A stretch of DNA of 64,000 nucleotides from Streptomyces changanensis (GTDB lineage: Bacteria; Actinomycetota; Actinomycetes; Streptomycetales; Streptomycetaceae): assembly GCF_024600715.1 (NCBI RefSeq), contig NZ_CP102332.1, positions 496,001-560,000 of the forward strand, read 5' to 3'. The notes below the pieces were generated by a model. That model made no database searches, was not told the DNA's origin, and saw nothing but the letters and a program-made list of their open reading frames with translations. Positions within the stretch are counted from its first letter, which is position 1. The number at the start of each line of letters is the position of its first letter. Below are positions 8,278 to 16,471 of the stretch, piece by piece. Both the position numbers and the translations under genes were made by a program.

Positions 8278-8611
8278 GCTCGCTCCTTCTCGTGCGCCCG
8301 CCGTACGCGGGACGCGGCGGGCGGCGCGGTTCGTCGTGGGGGAGGCGCCGCCGGGCACTGGTGCGGATGGGCAGAGGCGGTCGGTGACGGGCCCGGCGGC
8401 GGTGGAAGGGGCGCCGATGGTCGGTGGTCCCACGGGTGGGCACGGCGCGGCCCCGGCGTGTGCGAGAGAGCGGGACGCCCCTCCGTCGACCCGCGGCGCC
8501 GCCCCTGCGCACCCATCCGGTCGGCTCCGATGGTGCACACGGACCGCTCACCGCTGTGATCGTGCACAGGGGCGAGGGGCAAGGAGGTACGAATGAGCTT
8601 CAGGTGCCTCA
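8278..8611. other. 5' leader region of the GH53 gene without a gene
   Basis: About 330 bases between the GH53 start and its likely promoter. It holds an inverted repeat CTGTG-N6-CACAG at 8553-8568. No gene is supported on either strand. Confidence 0.5.
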
Positions 8612-8643
8612 GGAAGCTTCCCGATCGCGCACCCGACTGTCAA
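8612..8643 (-). promoter_or_regulatory. Likely promoter and palindromic operator of the GH53/acetylesterase operon
   Basis: On the minus strand TTGACA (8643-8638) is followed about 17 bases later by a 10-bp perfect palindrome GGAAGCTTCC (8621-8612) at the -10 position, so a bound repressor would cover the polymerase site. The -10 hexamer itself is poor. Confidence 0.45.
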
Positions 8644-8853
8644 CCAGTACTCAACATCCGCCGTCGGGTCCGCACTGCTCGCGTGACCGACGGGATGACA
8701 CCGCCATCGGCCGACGCCCTCGGCGGATCGGAGGAACACCCCTGGTCGTAGGCCTCGGACAGCGGCACTCGGCCAGTGGCCCCCCTCGGACCGCCGGTCG
8801 CCGGATTCCCGCGAGACCGAACAGGGTCGAACAGAGAAGTATGCGAGAAGGCT

Positions 8854-8904
8854 TGACGCCCCCTCGGCGCCTTCCTACGCTCCCGGCGCATGGGAGCGTT
8901 CCCA
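8854..8904 (+). promoter_or_regulatory. Promoter plus LacI-family operator of the rhamnogalacturonan lyase
   Basis: TTGACG (8854-8859) and TACGCT (8877-8882) are 17 bases apart, a good sigma-70-type promoter. Immediately after the expected start site is TGGGAGCGTTCCCA (8891-8904), a near-perfect palindrome of the type bound by LacI-family sugar repressors in Streptomyces (CebR-like boxes TGGGAGCGCTCCCA). Repressor binding here would block elongation. Confidence 0.7.
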
Positions 8905-8965
8905 CGTCCCGCCCAGTGGGTCGTCCTCCCCGGGCGCTCCCGCCCCCCCACTCCCGGAGGTCATC

Positions 8966-10870
8966 GTGACCGACGCACCCTGGCGCCCGCGCGCCGCGAT
9001 CCGACCGTGGCGGCTCCGCGGGCGGTCGGGCGGCCGGCTGATCGGCGGCATCGCGGCCGCGACCGCGCTGGCCGTCTCCGCCCTCACCGCCGTCCCCCCG
9101 GCCGCGCAGGCCGCGACCGCCCGTCAGGTGGAACGCCTCGACCGGGGGTTGACCAGCACCCACACCGGCAGCGGCAACCTGGTGTCGTGGCGCTGGCTGG
9201 CCACCGACCCGGACAACGTGACGTTCAACGTCTACCGTGGCACCACCCGGCTCAACTCCACGCCCCTCGGCACCTCGACGAACTACTTCGACGCCGGCGC
9301 CCCCGCGTCGGCCGACTACACGGTGCGCGCCGTGGTGAACGGCGCCGAGCAGGCGCCCTCCGCGCACGCGCTCCGGTTCCGGTCCGGGTACCTGGACGTG
9401 CCGATCTCCCCGCCGGCGGGCGGTACGACCCCCGACGGGGTGGCGTACACGTACGAGGCCAACGACGCCAGTACCGGCGACCTCGACGGCGACGGACGGC
9501 TCGACCTGGTCCTGAAGTGGCAGCCGACCAACGCCAAGGACAACGCCCACTCCGGCCACACCGGCAACACCGTGATCGACGGCCTCACGCTCGACGGCAC
9601 CCGCCTGTGGCGCATCGACCTGGGCCGCAACATCCGCTCGGGCGCCCACTACACGCAGTTCCAGGCCTACGACTACGACGGCGACGGCAGGGCCGAGGTC
9701 GCGATGAAGACCGCCGACGGCACCCGGGACGGCACCGGCGCGGTGATCGGCAGTCCCTCCGCCGACCACCGCACCTCCAGCGGCTACGTCCTGGCCGGAC
9801 CGGAGTACCTGACCATGTTCGAGGGCCGGACCGGCAGGGCCATGCAGACCGTGGGCTACGTCCCGGCCCGCGGCAACGTCGCGTCCTGGGGCGACAGCTA
9901 CGGCAACCGCGCCGACCGCTTCCTCGCCGGCACCGCCTACCTGGACGGCTCGCGCCCCTCCCTCGTCATGGCCCGCGGCTACTACACGCGTACCGTCATC
10001 GCCGCCTGGGACTGGCGGAACGGCCAGTTCACGCGCCGCTGGACCTTCGACACCAGCGCCGCCCCCCACAGCGGCAAGGGCTACGACGGCCAGGGCAACC
10101 ACAGCCTGTCCGTCGCCGACGTCGACGCCGACGGCAGGGACGAGATCGTCTACGGGGCCATGACCGTCGACGACGACGGCAACGGCCTGTGGACCACCAG
10201 GCTCGGCCACGGCGACGCGGGACACGTCGGGGACCTCAACCCGGCGCGGCCGGGTCCGGAGTACTTCAAGGTGTCCGAGGACAAGAGCAAGCCCGGCTCC
10301 TGGATGGCCGACGCGCGCACCGGCCAGGTCCTGTGGCAGACGGCCTCCGGAGCCGACAACGGGCGGGGTGTGGCCGGTGACGTCCACGCCGGCAGCCCGG
10401 GCGCCGAGGCCTGGTCCGCCTCCGACGGCACCCTGCGCTCGGCGACCGGCGCCTCCGTCGGCCGGAAACCGTCCAGCATGAACTTCCTGTCCTGGTGGGA
10501 CGGCGACACGGTCCGCGAACTCCTGGACGGCACCCGCATCGACAAGTACGGCACGTCCGGCGACACCCGCCTGCTGACCGGTTCGGGCGTCTCCTCCAAC
10601 AACGGCACCAAGTCGACGCCCGCGCTGTCCGGGGACATCCTCGGCGACTGGCGGGAGGAAGTCGTCTGGCGCACCGGCGACAACCGCGCCCTGCGGATCT
10701 ACAGCACACCCCACCAGACGCACACGCGCATCACCACGCTGCTCCACGACACCCAGTACCGCACCGCGCTGGCCTGGCAGAACACCGCCTACAACCAGCC
10801 GCCGCACCCGAGCTTCTTCATCGGCGGCAACATGGCCACGCCGCCCCGTCCCACCGTCCGCACCCCCTGA
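8966..10870 (+). CDS. Secreted rhamnogalacturonan endolyase (PL11)
   Basis: The protein has 634 residues. A basic N-terminus and hydrophobic segment end at A-Q-A-A (about residue 50). The mature enzyme starts with a fibronectin-like strand region (R-Q-V-E-R-L-D-R-G, W-R-W-L-A-T-D) and carries many Asp-rich calcium loops typical of the eight-bladed PL11 propeller: D-L-D-G-D-G-R-L-D, D-Y-D-G-D-G-R-A-E, D-V-D-A-D-G-R-D-E. Other family blocks are L-K-W-Q-P-T-N-A-K-D-N and the C-terminal L-L-H-D-T-Q-Y-R. The enzyme cleaves the rhamnose-galacturonate backbone of rhamnogalacturonan I by beta-elimination, and needs acetyl groups removed, which suits the divergent esterase genes. Expression is likely controlled by the LacI-type box upstream. 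Confidence 0.93.
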   Translation: MTDAPWRPRAAIRPWRLRGRSGGRLIGGIAAATALAVSALTAVPPAAQAATARQVERLDRGLTSTHTGSGNLVSWRWLATDPDNVTFNVYRGTTRLNSTPLGTSTNYFDAGAPASADYTVRAVVNGAEQAPSAHALRFRSGYLDVPISPPAGGTTPDGVAYTYEANDASTGDLDGDGRLDLVLKWQPTNAKDNAHSGHTGNTVIDGLTLDGTRLWRIDLGRNIRSGAHYTQFQAYDYDGDGRAEVAMKTADGTRDGTGAVIGSPSADHRTSSGYVLAGPEYLTMFEGRTGRAMQTVGYVPARGNVASWGDSYGNRADRFLAGTAYLDGSRPSLVMARGYYTRTVIAAWDWRNGQFTRRWTFDTSAAPHSGKGYDGQGNHSLSVADVDADGRDEIVYGAMTVDDDGNGLWTTRLGHGDAGHVGDLNPARPGPEYFKVSEDKSKPGSWMADARTGQVLWQTASGADNGRGVAGDVHAGSPGAEAWSASDGTLRSATGASVGRKPSSMNFLSWWDGDTVRELLDGTRIDKYGTSGDTRLLTGSGVSSNNGTKSTPALSGDILGDWREEVVWRTGDNRALRIYSTPHQTHTRITTLLHDTQYRTALAWQNTAYNQPPHPSFFIGGNMATPPRPTVRTP

Positions 10871-10897
10871 GGGTCCGGCCGTCGGGAGTTCGGGAGT

Positions 10898-10940
10898 GAG
10901 GAGGGCGACGGCGGGCCGGGCCGGCCGCCGTGCCCTCCTC
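10898..10940 (+). terminator. Terminator of the PL11 lyase gene
   Basis: GAGGAGGGC (10898-10906) pairs with GCCCTCCTC (10932-10940), and ACGGCGG pairs with CCGCCGT inside, giving a long GC stem 28 bases after the stop codon. Confidence 0.65.
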
Positions 10941-11086
10941 GCTGCCGGTCGACCGGGTACCGCGGTGTCGCGGGGCGGCCTTCCGTGGGCGGTGAGGGCC
11001 GGCCCGCCGCAGTACCCGCCGGGACGCGGGGACGACGCGGCGGGGCGGGCGTCCGTCGCTCGGACACCGCAGGGGCCGGCTCCCGG

Positions 11087-11740
11087 TCACACGTGGGTGA
11101 GGAGGCGTTCCAGGGGCCGGGGGACACGCGCCGGGGTCAGATGGGTGACGAGTGCCCGGGCGTAGAGCGCCTTGCGGCCGCTGTGCGTACCCATGAACCG
11201 TCGCAGTTGGTGGTCCACGGGGCGTTCTCGCTGGGCCGGTTGGCCCTGGAAGGTGCGGAAGGAGCGCGTCTCGCCCTGGGCCTCGATCACCTGCTGTACG
11301 CCTACGGGGCCGAGCGCGCGGATCAGCTCGTCCTCCAGGTCGGCGACGCACACGTGGAACCCGAGTGCCTCCAGGCCGGCGCGGGTGAGGCCGGTACCGA
11401 GGCCGACCCGCTCCAGGTGGCGCCGGAAGTGCCGTTCCTCGCCGATGTCGCAGAGTCCGGCGAGAGGGAGGCCGAGGCCCGGCGGGCCGCACACGTCGAG
11501 GAAGCGCCCGATGTTGGTCGCGCCGCCGAGCGGTACGACCGCGACGCCTTCCGCGCCGAGGTCACGGCCGTGGCGCGCGGCGAGCGCTTCGAGGGCGGCC
11601 TGATCGCTGCCGCCCTCGACGAGCACGATCGTCCGTACGCCGTCGGCCAGCCGCCGCGCCCGGACGGCCGCCGCCTCCGCCGCCGCCCCGCCGGCCGCCC
11701 AGGCGACCAGTGCGGCGCGAAACCGCGTCACCTCGTCCAC
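11087..11740 (-). CDS. TOPRIM-domain protein (OLD-nuclease-like fragment architecture)
   Basis: The protein has 217 residues, starting at GTG 11740 with GGAGGCGAGG just before it. A TOPRIM fold begins with T-I-V-L-V-E-G-G-S-D-Q-A-A-L (catalytic-type Glu) and continues to a second strand with G-L-C-D-I-G-E-E (metal-binding Asp). The same TOPRIM type ends OLD-family ATP-dependent endonucleases, but no ATPase domain is encoded here or next door, so this is a stand-alone TOPRIM protein. It may act in nucleic acid cleavage or be a nucleotide-hydrolysing relative; the target is unknown. It is convergent with the PL11 gene. Longer upstream frames are low-complexity Arg/Pro shadows. Confidence 0.75.
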   Translation of the reverse strand: MDEVTRFRAALVAWAAGGAAAEAAAVRARRLADGVRTIVLVEGGSDQAALEALAARHGRDLGAEGVAVVPLGGATNIGRFLDVCGPPGLGLPLAGLCDIGEERHFRRHLERVGLGTGLTRAGLEALGFHVCVADLEDELIRALGPVGVQQVIEAQGETRSFRTFQGQPAQRERPVDHQLRRFMGTHSGRKALYARALVTHLTPARVPRPLERLLTHV

Positions 11741-11916
11741 GAGACCTCGCCTCCCGCCGCCATCCTGGCACGGTCGTGATCCCGTACGCACACGCGTTTT
11801 CCCGTGCCGGCGGGCCGGAGAGTCGGCGCCCGCGCCCTGGGACGGGGGCGCGTCGGGCGGCGGCACGGCGGGCGGCCGGCCTCGGGCGGCGGGGCGCCGC
11901 GGGCACCGGACGCCGG

Positions 11917-12342
11917 TCAGGCAGCGGGCGCCAAGTGTCGGCCAGGTGCGGCGGGTGCCAGTTCGACGCGTCCGAAGAGGAGGGCGTAGCCGCGCGGCAG
12001 CCCGGCGAGGATCCGCTGCGTGAGGTCCTCCCCGACGTGGTCGGCGACGACGGTGAGGACGGTGGAGGTGGCCCACCGGGCTTCGGCGGGGGTGAGGGGG
12101 GCGAGGGCCGAGGCCACGCGCCCGACGAAGCCGGGCGCCGTGACGGGTTCGGTGACGGGGACCTGGGCGGCGAGCAGCACTCCGGCCTCGGCGGGCAGGC
12201 GGCGCGCCAGTTCGCACCGCTCGTCGCCGATGACGTGGCCGCCGAGGACGGTCAGGACGGCCCGCAGGACGCGTTCGGCCTCCGCGTCGGAGTCGTAGCG
12301 GCCGGCGGTGCGGATCTGCTGCACGAGTGCGTGCCACGTCAT
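11917..12342 (-). CDS. DUF2267 domain protein (141 aa)
   Basis: The protein has 141 residues, soluble. It contains a DUF2267-type helical layout: a helix with E-A-E-R-V-L-R-A-V-L-T-V-L-G, then E-L-A-R-R-L-P-A-E, and a second half with L-T-V-V-A-D-H-V-G-E-D-L-T-Q-R-I-L-A-G-L-P-R-G-Y-A-L-L-F-G-R. The last block is nearly the same as the end of the next gene downstream in the window (12417-12812), so the two are paralogues. Function is unknown; in actinobacteria such genes often sit beside heat-shock or other stress genes, as here. An AAGGAAGG sequence lies 14 or so bases before the ATG, so a slightly different start is possible. Confidence 0.8.
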   Translation of the reverse strand: MTWHALVQQIRTAGRYDSDAEAERVLRAVLTVLGGHVIGDERCELARRLPAEAGVLLAAQVPVTEPVTAPGFVGRVASALAPLTPAEARWATSTVLTVVADHVGEDLTQRILAGLPRGYALLFGRVELAPAAPGRHLAPAA

Positions 12343-12416
12343 GGTCGGAGTGCCTTCCTTCCCGGTCTTCCGGGTCTTCCCGGTCGCGCGGCGGCGACCG
12401 TCGGTCGTGTGGTGGA

Positions 12417-12812
12417 TCAGTCCGCCCGGGGACGGCCGAACAGGAGGTCGTACCCCGGCGGGAGTTGCAGGAGCGCGCCCCGCATGAGGTCCTCGCCGGC
12501 GGCGTCGGCGACGACGCTCAGTACGGCGCCGACGTCCCACAGGGCGGTCTCCTCGGTGGCCCCCTCGATCCATGCCGCGGTGGCGCGGACGAACCGCTGG
12601 GGGTCGAGGGGCTCCGCGGCCTGGAGGGGGTTGAGCAGGATCAGCTCGAAGGTCTCCGGCAGCCGGGCCGCGAGCTCGACGCGCACGTCCCCGACGAGGT
12701 GCGCGCCGAGCAGTGCCAGGACCACTCTGGCCGCGCGCTCCGCTTCCTGCCGCGTGGGGTACTCACCGCGTTCCCGGACGGCCTCCAGGAACGGTTCCCA
12801 TCTCATCCGCAT
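12417..12812 (-). CDS. DUF2267 domain protein (131 aa), paralogue of the neighbour
   Basis: The protein has 131 residues and the same architecture as the adjacent DUF2267 gene: W-E-P-F-L-E-A-V-R-E-R-G-E-Y, E-A-E-R-A-A-R-V-V-L-A-L-L-G, E-L-A-A-R-L-P-E, then V-A-D-A-A-G-E-D-L-M-R and L-P-P-G-Y-D-L-L-F-G-R-P. AAGGGG precedes the ATG. The order on the minus strand is hsp18, this gene, then the second paralogue, with gaps of about 70 bases, so a heat-shock co-transcript is possible. The two copies have diverged a good deal, arguing against recent duplication. Confidence 0.85.
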   Translation of the reverse strand: MRMRWEPFLEAVRERGEYPTRQEAERAARVVLALLGAHLVGDVRVELAARLPETFELILLNPLQAAEPLDPQRFVRATAAWIEGATEETALWDVGAVLSVVADAAGEDLMRGALLQLPPGYDLLFGRPRAD

Positions 12813-12882
12813 CGCGCACCCCTTCCGGCCGGCGGAGGGCGGAGGCGTCCGCCCTCCGGTTCGCGCTGTGAGCGGGGGCGGG

Positions 12883-13320
12883 TCAGCCCCTGATCTCCTT
12901 GCGCGTGCCCTGGCCGGCGCTGATGGCGACCTTGCGCGGCTTGGCGCGCTCGGCGATCGGGATGCGCAGGGTCAGGACGCCCGCGTCGTAGTCGCCCCGG
13001 ATGTTCTCCACGTCGAGCGTGTCGGCCAGCATGACCTGGCGGGAGAAGACGCCGAGGGGCCGCTCGGACAGCTCCATCTGCACGGCCTCCGCCCTCGGCT
13101 GGGGCCTGCGCTCGGCCTTCACCGTCAGCATGTTCCGCTCGACGTCGACGTCGATCGCGTCGGGGTCCACACCGGGCAGGTCGAAGGCGATCACGTACTC
13201 GTCGCCGTCGCGGTACGCGTCCATGGCCATCGCGGCGGGCCGCGACCACGTGCCGGACGCGCCGGCGAGGCGCTGGGCGATCCGGTCGAACTCCTGGAAC
13301 GGGTCGGTGCGCATCAACAT
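12883..13320 (-). CDS. hsp18: Small heat-shock protein Hsp18 (Hsp20/alpha-crystallin family)
   Basis: The protein has 145 residues from the ATG at 13320, which has GGAGGTG eight bases upstream; an ATG five codons earlier (13335) lacks a site. The start M-L-M-R-T-D-P-F-Q-E-F-D-R is that of the Streptomyces Hsp18 group. The alpha-crystallin domain covers about residues 35-130 with D-L-P-G-V-D-P-D and, in the last strand, G-V-L-T-L-R-I-P-I and the C-terminal A-x-P-R-K-V-A-I anchor. The protein is an ATP-independent holdase that keeps unfolded proteins soluble in heat. Its promoter overlaps RheA-type operators and the divergent gene encodes RheA, reproducing the arrangement known in Streptomyces albus. 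Confidence 0.95.
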   Translation of the reverse strand: MLMRTDPFQEFDRIAQRLAGASGTWSRPAAMAMDAYRDGDEYVIAFDLPGVDPDAIDVDVERNMLTVKAERRPQPRAEAVQMELSERPLGVFSRQVMLADTLDVENIRGDYDAGVLTLRIPIAERAKPRKVAISAGQGTRKEIRG

Positions 13321-13375
13321 CCTGAACACCTCCATCGGCTCGGTCGACTCATGCCAATGCGTTCACCTGACTCCC

Positions 13376-13430
13376 GTTGTAGCATGTCGTCGTAACGATG
13401 ACAAGCGCTGATGTCGTCCTCGCGATGACA
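13376..13430. promoter_or_regulatory. hsp18 promoter with two RheA operators
   Basis: TGTCGTCGTAACGATGACA (13385-13403) and TGTCGTCCTCGCGATGACA (13412-13430) are two inverted repeats matching the known RheA operator TGTCATC-N5-GATGACA with one changed base in each left arm. Their starts are 27 bases apart. On the minus strand TTGTCA (13404-13399) and TACAAC (13381-13376), 17 bases apart, form the hsp18 promoter, and the first operator covers it. The second operator lies towards rheA and could give autoregulation. Confidence 0.88.
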
Positions 13431-13490
13431 CTCACGCGAGGCGGTCCATGACCTCGACGGCACCGTCCGCCCGCACTCGGAGGAGGCCCT

Positions 13491-14171
13491 GTGAGCGAAG
13501 CCGAGCAGTCGACGCCCTGCTCCCCGACCCCCGGGTCCTTCCTGGCCGCCGCGGCGGCGCTGAGCGCGATCGACGACGCGATCCGCACGGCACAGGACGC
13601 GCCGGCGGTCGACGGGAACCCCGTCCCGGAGGCTCCGTCCGCCGCCGAGGAGGCGCTGGCCGCGCTGCTGACGTTGCGCGAGGTGCGCCGGCGGCTCGCC
13701 GACTGGGAGCCCCGGCTGATCGAGGCGGCCCGCTCGGCCGGGGCCAGTTGGGCCGAGCTCGCCGGGCCGCTCGGGGTGGCCAGCCGCCAGGCGGCCGAGC
13801 GGCGGTACCTGCGCCTGCGGCCGGGCGACCACCACGGGACCACCGGGGACGAGCGGGTGAAGGCGACCCGGGACCGGCGCGCCGCCGACCGCACGGTCGG
13901 CGCGTGGGCCCGGCGCAACGCCGCGGACCTGCGGCAGCTGGCCGGACAGATCACGGCCCTCGACGACCTCACCCGTCAGGCGCGCTCGCCGATCGACCGG
14001 CTCACCGAGGCGCTGGCCGGGGACGACGCGGCCGGGCTCGTCGGCCCCCTCGCCGACGCCGGACCGCACCTGCGGCGGCACCCGGAGCTCGCCGCGCGCG
14101 TGGCCGACGTGACGCGCCGGGCGGACGAGCTGCGCCGCGCGAGCGACCAGGGCCGCCGTACCACCGACTGA
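13491..14171 (+). CDS. rheA: RheA, repressor of hsp18
   Basis: The protein has 226 residues, starting at GTG 13491 with GGAGG upstream; the RheA described from Streptomyces albus is of similar length. Residues 84-106 form a helix-turn-helix (G-A-S-W-A-E-L-A-G-P-L-G-V-A-S-R-Q-A-A). The flanking helices are Arg/Ala-rich and the C-terminal half (about 115-226) is helical and would carry dimerisation and the heat-sensing transition. RheA is a thermosensor: it binds its operators at normal temperature and lets go on heating. Assignment rests on position (divergent from hsp18), the two RheA-type operators between them and the HTH. Low complexity at the N-terminus is not unusual. Confidence 0.85.
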   Translation: MSEAEQSTPCSPTPGSFLAAAAALSAIDDAIRTAQDAPAVDGNPVPEAPSAAEEALAALLTLREVRRRLADWEPRLIEAARSAGASWAELAGPLGVASRQAAERRYLRLRPGDHHGTTGDERVKATRDRRAADRTVGAWARRNAADLRQLAGQITALDDLTRQARSPIDRLTEALAGDDAAGLVGPLADAGPHLRRHPELAARVADVTRRADELRRASDQGRRTTD

Positions 14172-14172
14172 C

Positions 14173-14214
14173 GCCCGCCGGGTGCGCGCCCCACCGGGTG
14201 CGCGCCCGGCGGGC
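14173..14214 (+). terminator. Terminator of rheA
   Basis: GCCCGCCGGG at the left and CCCGGCGGGC at the right pair perfectly, and most of the sequence between them also pairs. It begins one base after the rheA stop. The next 260 bases, up to the convergent lipoprotein gene, show no gene. Confidence 0.65.
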
Positions 14215-14476
14215 CGACGGGCCCCGGCGCCCTGACGCCCGGCGCACCGACGCCCCGGCGCCTCTGCACCACGTCGCACCCAGTGGCCACAGCCGGAGCC
14301 GCGCCGGCTGCGGGCGTCTGACGTCTCGTCATCCAGGCGAGCCGACGGCCTCTGACCGCCCCGCCCTGCGGACGGCCGTCCCACACCGTCCGCGGGGCGC
14401 CCGCACGCCCTCTGTCTCCTCCCCGCCCCGTCCCGGGCCGGGCCTCCGAGGGGGCCCGGGCACCGGCCGGATCCGG

Positions 14477-15493
14477 TCAGCGTCGCAGGGTCACGGGGAC
14501 CTCGGCGGTGGCCACGAGACGGCCGTCCTCCGCCGAGTCCCAGGTGGCGGTCAGCTCCCCGGGCCCCCCGCGCGCGGTCCGGAAGGGGACGGTCAGGTCG
14601 AACGTGCCGCGTGTGCCGCTGCCCGACGACGCCATGCCGTGCACCTGCGCCGCGGTGCGGTCGGCGGCGTCGACGATCCGCAGGCCGAAGGCCGCCTCGA
14701 ACGTGTTCGCCGTGCCCCACACCCTCACCGGGCTGCCGATCGTGTCGCCGATCATCGGCGACTCCACGAGCACGGCCGGTGTCAGGTCCTCGAAGTCGGC
14801 CCGGCCGACCGGACGCGTCAGGTCGACGCCCTCCCCGCCGAAGTGGCGGACCGGCTTGCCGTCGAGGGCGAAGCGGACCGACGTCACCGAGGGGAAGCGC
14901 GTGGCCGTGTAGACGACCTGCGCGAGCCGGGCGCGCATCGACAGGGCGCCGCCCCCGTCGTCGTACCGGCCGGACAGGTCGACGGTGGCCACGCCGTCGC
15001 GCACGGCGAGGGACCGCAGTTCCGTCCCGGCGGGGATGGCCGTCGTCCGCTCGTGGCCGCGTTCGAAGCCGTTCGGCCCCGCCAGCAGGGCGCGCAGGGC
15101 GCCGGCCGCGGTGGCCGGGGCGGTCACGGAGCGGGGGGCTGGCGACACCCGCTCGCCGTGCAGGAAGTAGACGGCGACGCGTACCTGCTTGCCACCCGCG
15201 GGCGGCGCGGTGGGCTGCGTCGTGGCGGGTGCCGTCGGCGGGGTCGTCGACGCGGGAGGGATGGTGCGGCCCGGGGACGACGCGCCGGAGGCCGACGGCG
15301 GGACGGTCGTGCCGACCGGGTCCGCCGGCACGGTCGACCCGGTCTCGGTGTCCGGCGCCTCCCCCGGCGCTGTCGCCCCGCCGGCGCCCTCCCCGCACGC
15401 GGTGAGCGTCAGCGCCAGGACCAGGGCGGAGACGAGCGGCGCCGCCCGGGGACGCCGGGCCGGTGCGGATGTCGTACGGGTGGGAAATGCCAT
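14477..15493 (-). CDS. GerMN/Gmad2 domain lipoprotein
   Basis: The protein has 338 residues. A lipoprotein signal ends at L-T-L-T-A-C33, so it is anchored on the outer face of the membrane. A Pro/Thr/Ser/Ala-rich tether spans about 34-103. Residues 105-235 form a GerMN domain (V-A-V-Y-F-L-H-G-E-R-V start, A-A-G-A-L-R-A-L-L-A-G-P and V-A-T-V-D-L-S). Residues 240-335 form a Gmad2 immunoglobulin-like domain (V-E-S-P-M-I-G-D-T-I-G-S-P-V-R-V-W-G-T-A-N-T-F). GerMN occurs in spore germination GerM and in actinobacterial LpqB; Gmad2 is found with it. The role here is unknown; a cell-envelope or murein-related job is likely. GAGGAGG precedes the ATG. Confidence 0.9.
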   Translation of the reverse strand: MAFPTRTTSAPARRPRAAPLVSALVLALTLTACGEGAGGATAPGEAPDTETGSTVPADPVGTTVPPSASGASSPGRTIPPASTTPPTAPATTQPTAPPAGGKQVRVAVYFLHGERVSPAPRSVTAPATAAGALRALLAGPNGFERGHERTTAIPAGTELRSLAVRDGVATVDLSGRYDDGGGALSMRARLAQVVYTATRFPSVTSVRFALDGKPVRHFGGEGVDLTRPVGRADFEDLTPAVLVESPMIGDTIGSPVRVWGTANTFEAAFGLRIVDAADRTAAQVHGMASSGSGTRGTFDLTVPFRTARGGPGELTATWDSAEDGRLVATAEVPVTLRR

Positions 15494-15619
15494 GGCAGCC
15501 TCCTCGCGACCCCTTCGGCCGAGGGGACACCGTCGCACCTCGCCGGGGAAGAGTCGGGTACCCCATCTTTCGTGCGTTGTAGCCCCGTTCGCCAGTGATC
15601 CTCCGGTAGCGTCCGGATC

Positions 15620-16351
15620 GTGAGCGTGCGATTCCAGGAGATCGACTGGCGACCGACCCCGATCGGTGACATCAGCCTGCGGCGCCGACGTGACCCCGCG
15701 TCGGGCGAGGACGTGTACGAGGTGAAGCTCGACGACGCGTACCTGATGTCCAGTCTCTTCACCGAGGGGGAGGTGGCGCTGGCGCGGCTCGGGCTCGCCG
15801 CCCTGCCCGACGACTCCCGGCCGCTGGACGTCGCCGTCGGCGGTCTGGGGCTCGGTCACACCGCGCACGCCGCGCTGACGGATCCGCGGGTCGGTTCCCT
15901 GCTGGTGGTGGAGGCGCTCGGCGAGGTCATCAACTGGCACCAGCGGCACCTCGTACCGCTCGGCGCGGCCCTGACCGCCGACCCCCGGTGCCGGTTCGCG
16001 CGCGGCGACTTCTTCGCGCTGGCCGCCGACCCGTCCGGCCTGGACCCGGACCGGCCGGGCCGGCGCTTCGACGCGGTGCTGCTGGACGTCGACCACTCCC
16101 CCGCCCACGTGCTCCACCCGCGGCACGCGGCGCTGTACCGGCCCGACGGGCTGCGCGCCCTCGCCCGCCACCTCAGGCCCGGCGGCGTCTTCGCGCTGTG
16201 GTCGAACGACCCGCCGGACGGGGCGTTCACCGCCGCGCTCGCCGAGGTCTTCGCCACGTACGCGTCGCACGTGGTGACGTTCCCCCGCCCCGCGGGAAGC
16301 CCCGACGGCGGCCCCGCGGCCAACACCGTGTACGTGGCGCGCACCCGGTAG
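15620..16351 (+). CDS. Spermidine-synthase-like SAM-dependent transferase
   Basis: The protein has 243 residues from GTG 15620. It has the spermidine synthase/methyltransferase layout: an N-terminal beta hairpin segment (F-Q-E-I-D-W-R-P-T-P-I-G-D-I-S-L), the nucleotide-binding block P-L-D-V-A-V-G-G-L-G-L-G-H-T, the acidic strand L-L-V-V-E-A-L-G, and F-D-A-V-L-L-D-V-D-H-S-P followed by L-R-P-G-G-V-F-A-L-W-S. It is soluble. Whether it makes polyamines is uncertain: many Streptomyces proteins of this kind are untested, and no aminopropyl donor gene lies nearby. No clear Shine-Dalgarno precedes the GTG; TAGCGT seven bases before it could be a -10, suggesting a leaderless mRNA. Confidence 0.8.
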   Translation: MSVRFQEIDWRPTPIGDISLRRRRDPASGEDVYEVKLDDAYLMSSLFTEGEVALARLGLAALPDDSRPLDVAVGGLGLGHTAHAALTDPRVGSLLVVEALGEVINWHQRHLVPLGAALTADPRCRFARGDFFALAADPSGLDPDRPGRRFDAVLLDVDHSPAHVLHPRHAALYRPDGLRALARHLRPGGVFALWSNDPPDGAFTAALAEVFATYASHVVTFPRPAGSPDGGPAANTVYVARTR

Positions 16352-16471
16352 GTCCGGCCCTCCGGCCCCGCCCCCGCACGGGCGGCCGGCACCGCTGCCG
16401 ATGCCGGCCGTCGGGGCCGGCGCCCCTGCGGTTGCGGCGCGGACCGTCAGGCGGCGCGGGCGCGTGGACCG

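Noticed and set aside
8278..8538. N-terminal extension of the GH53 protein to an earlier start.
   Set aside because: The extension would precede a complete Tat signal and the ATG at 8277 has a good AAGGAG site.
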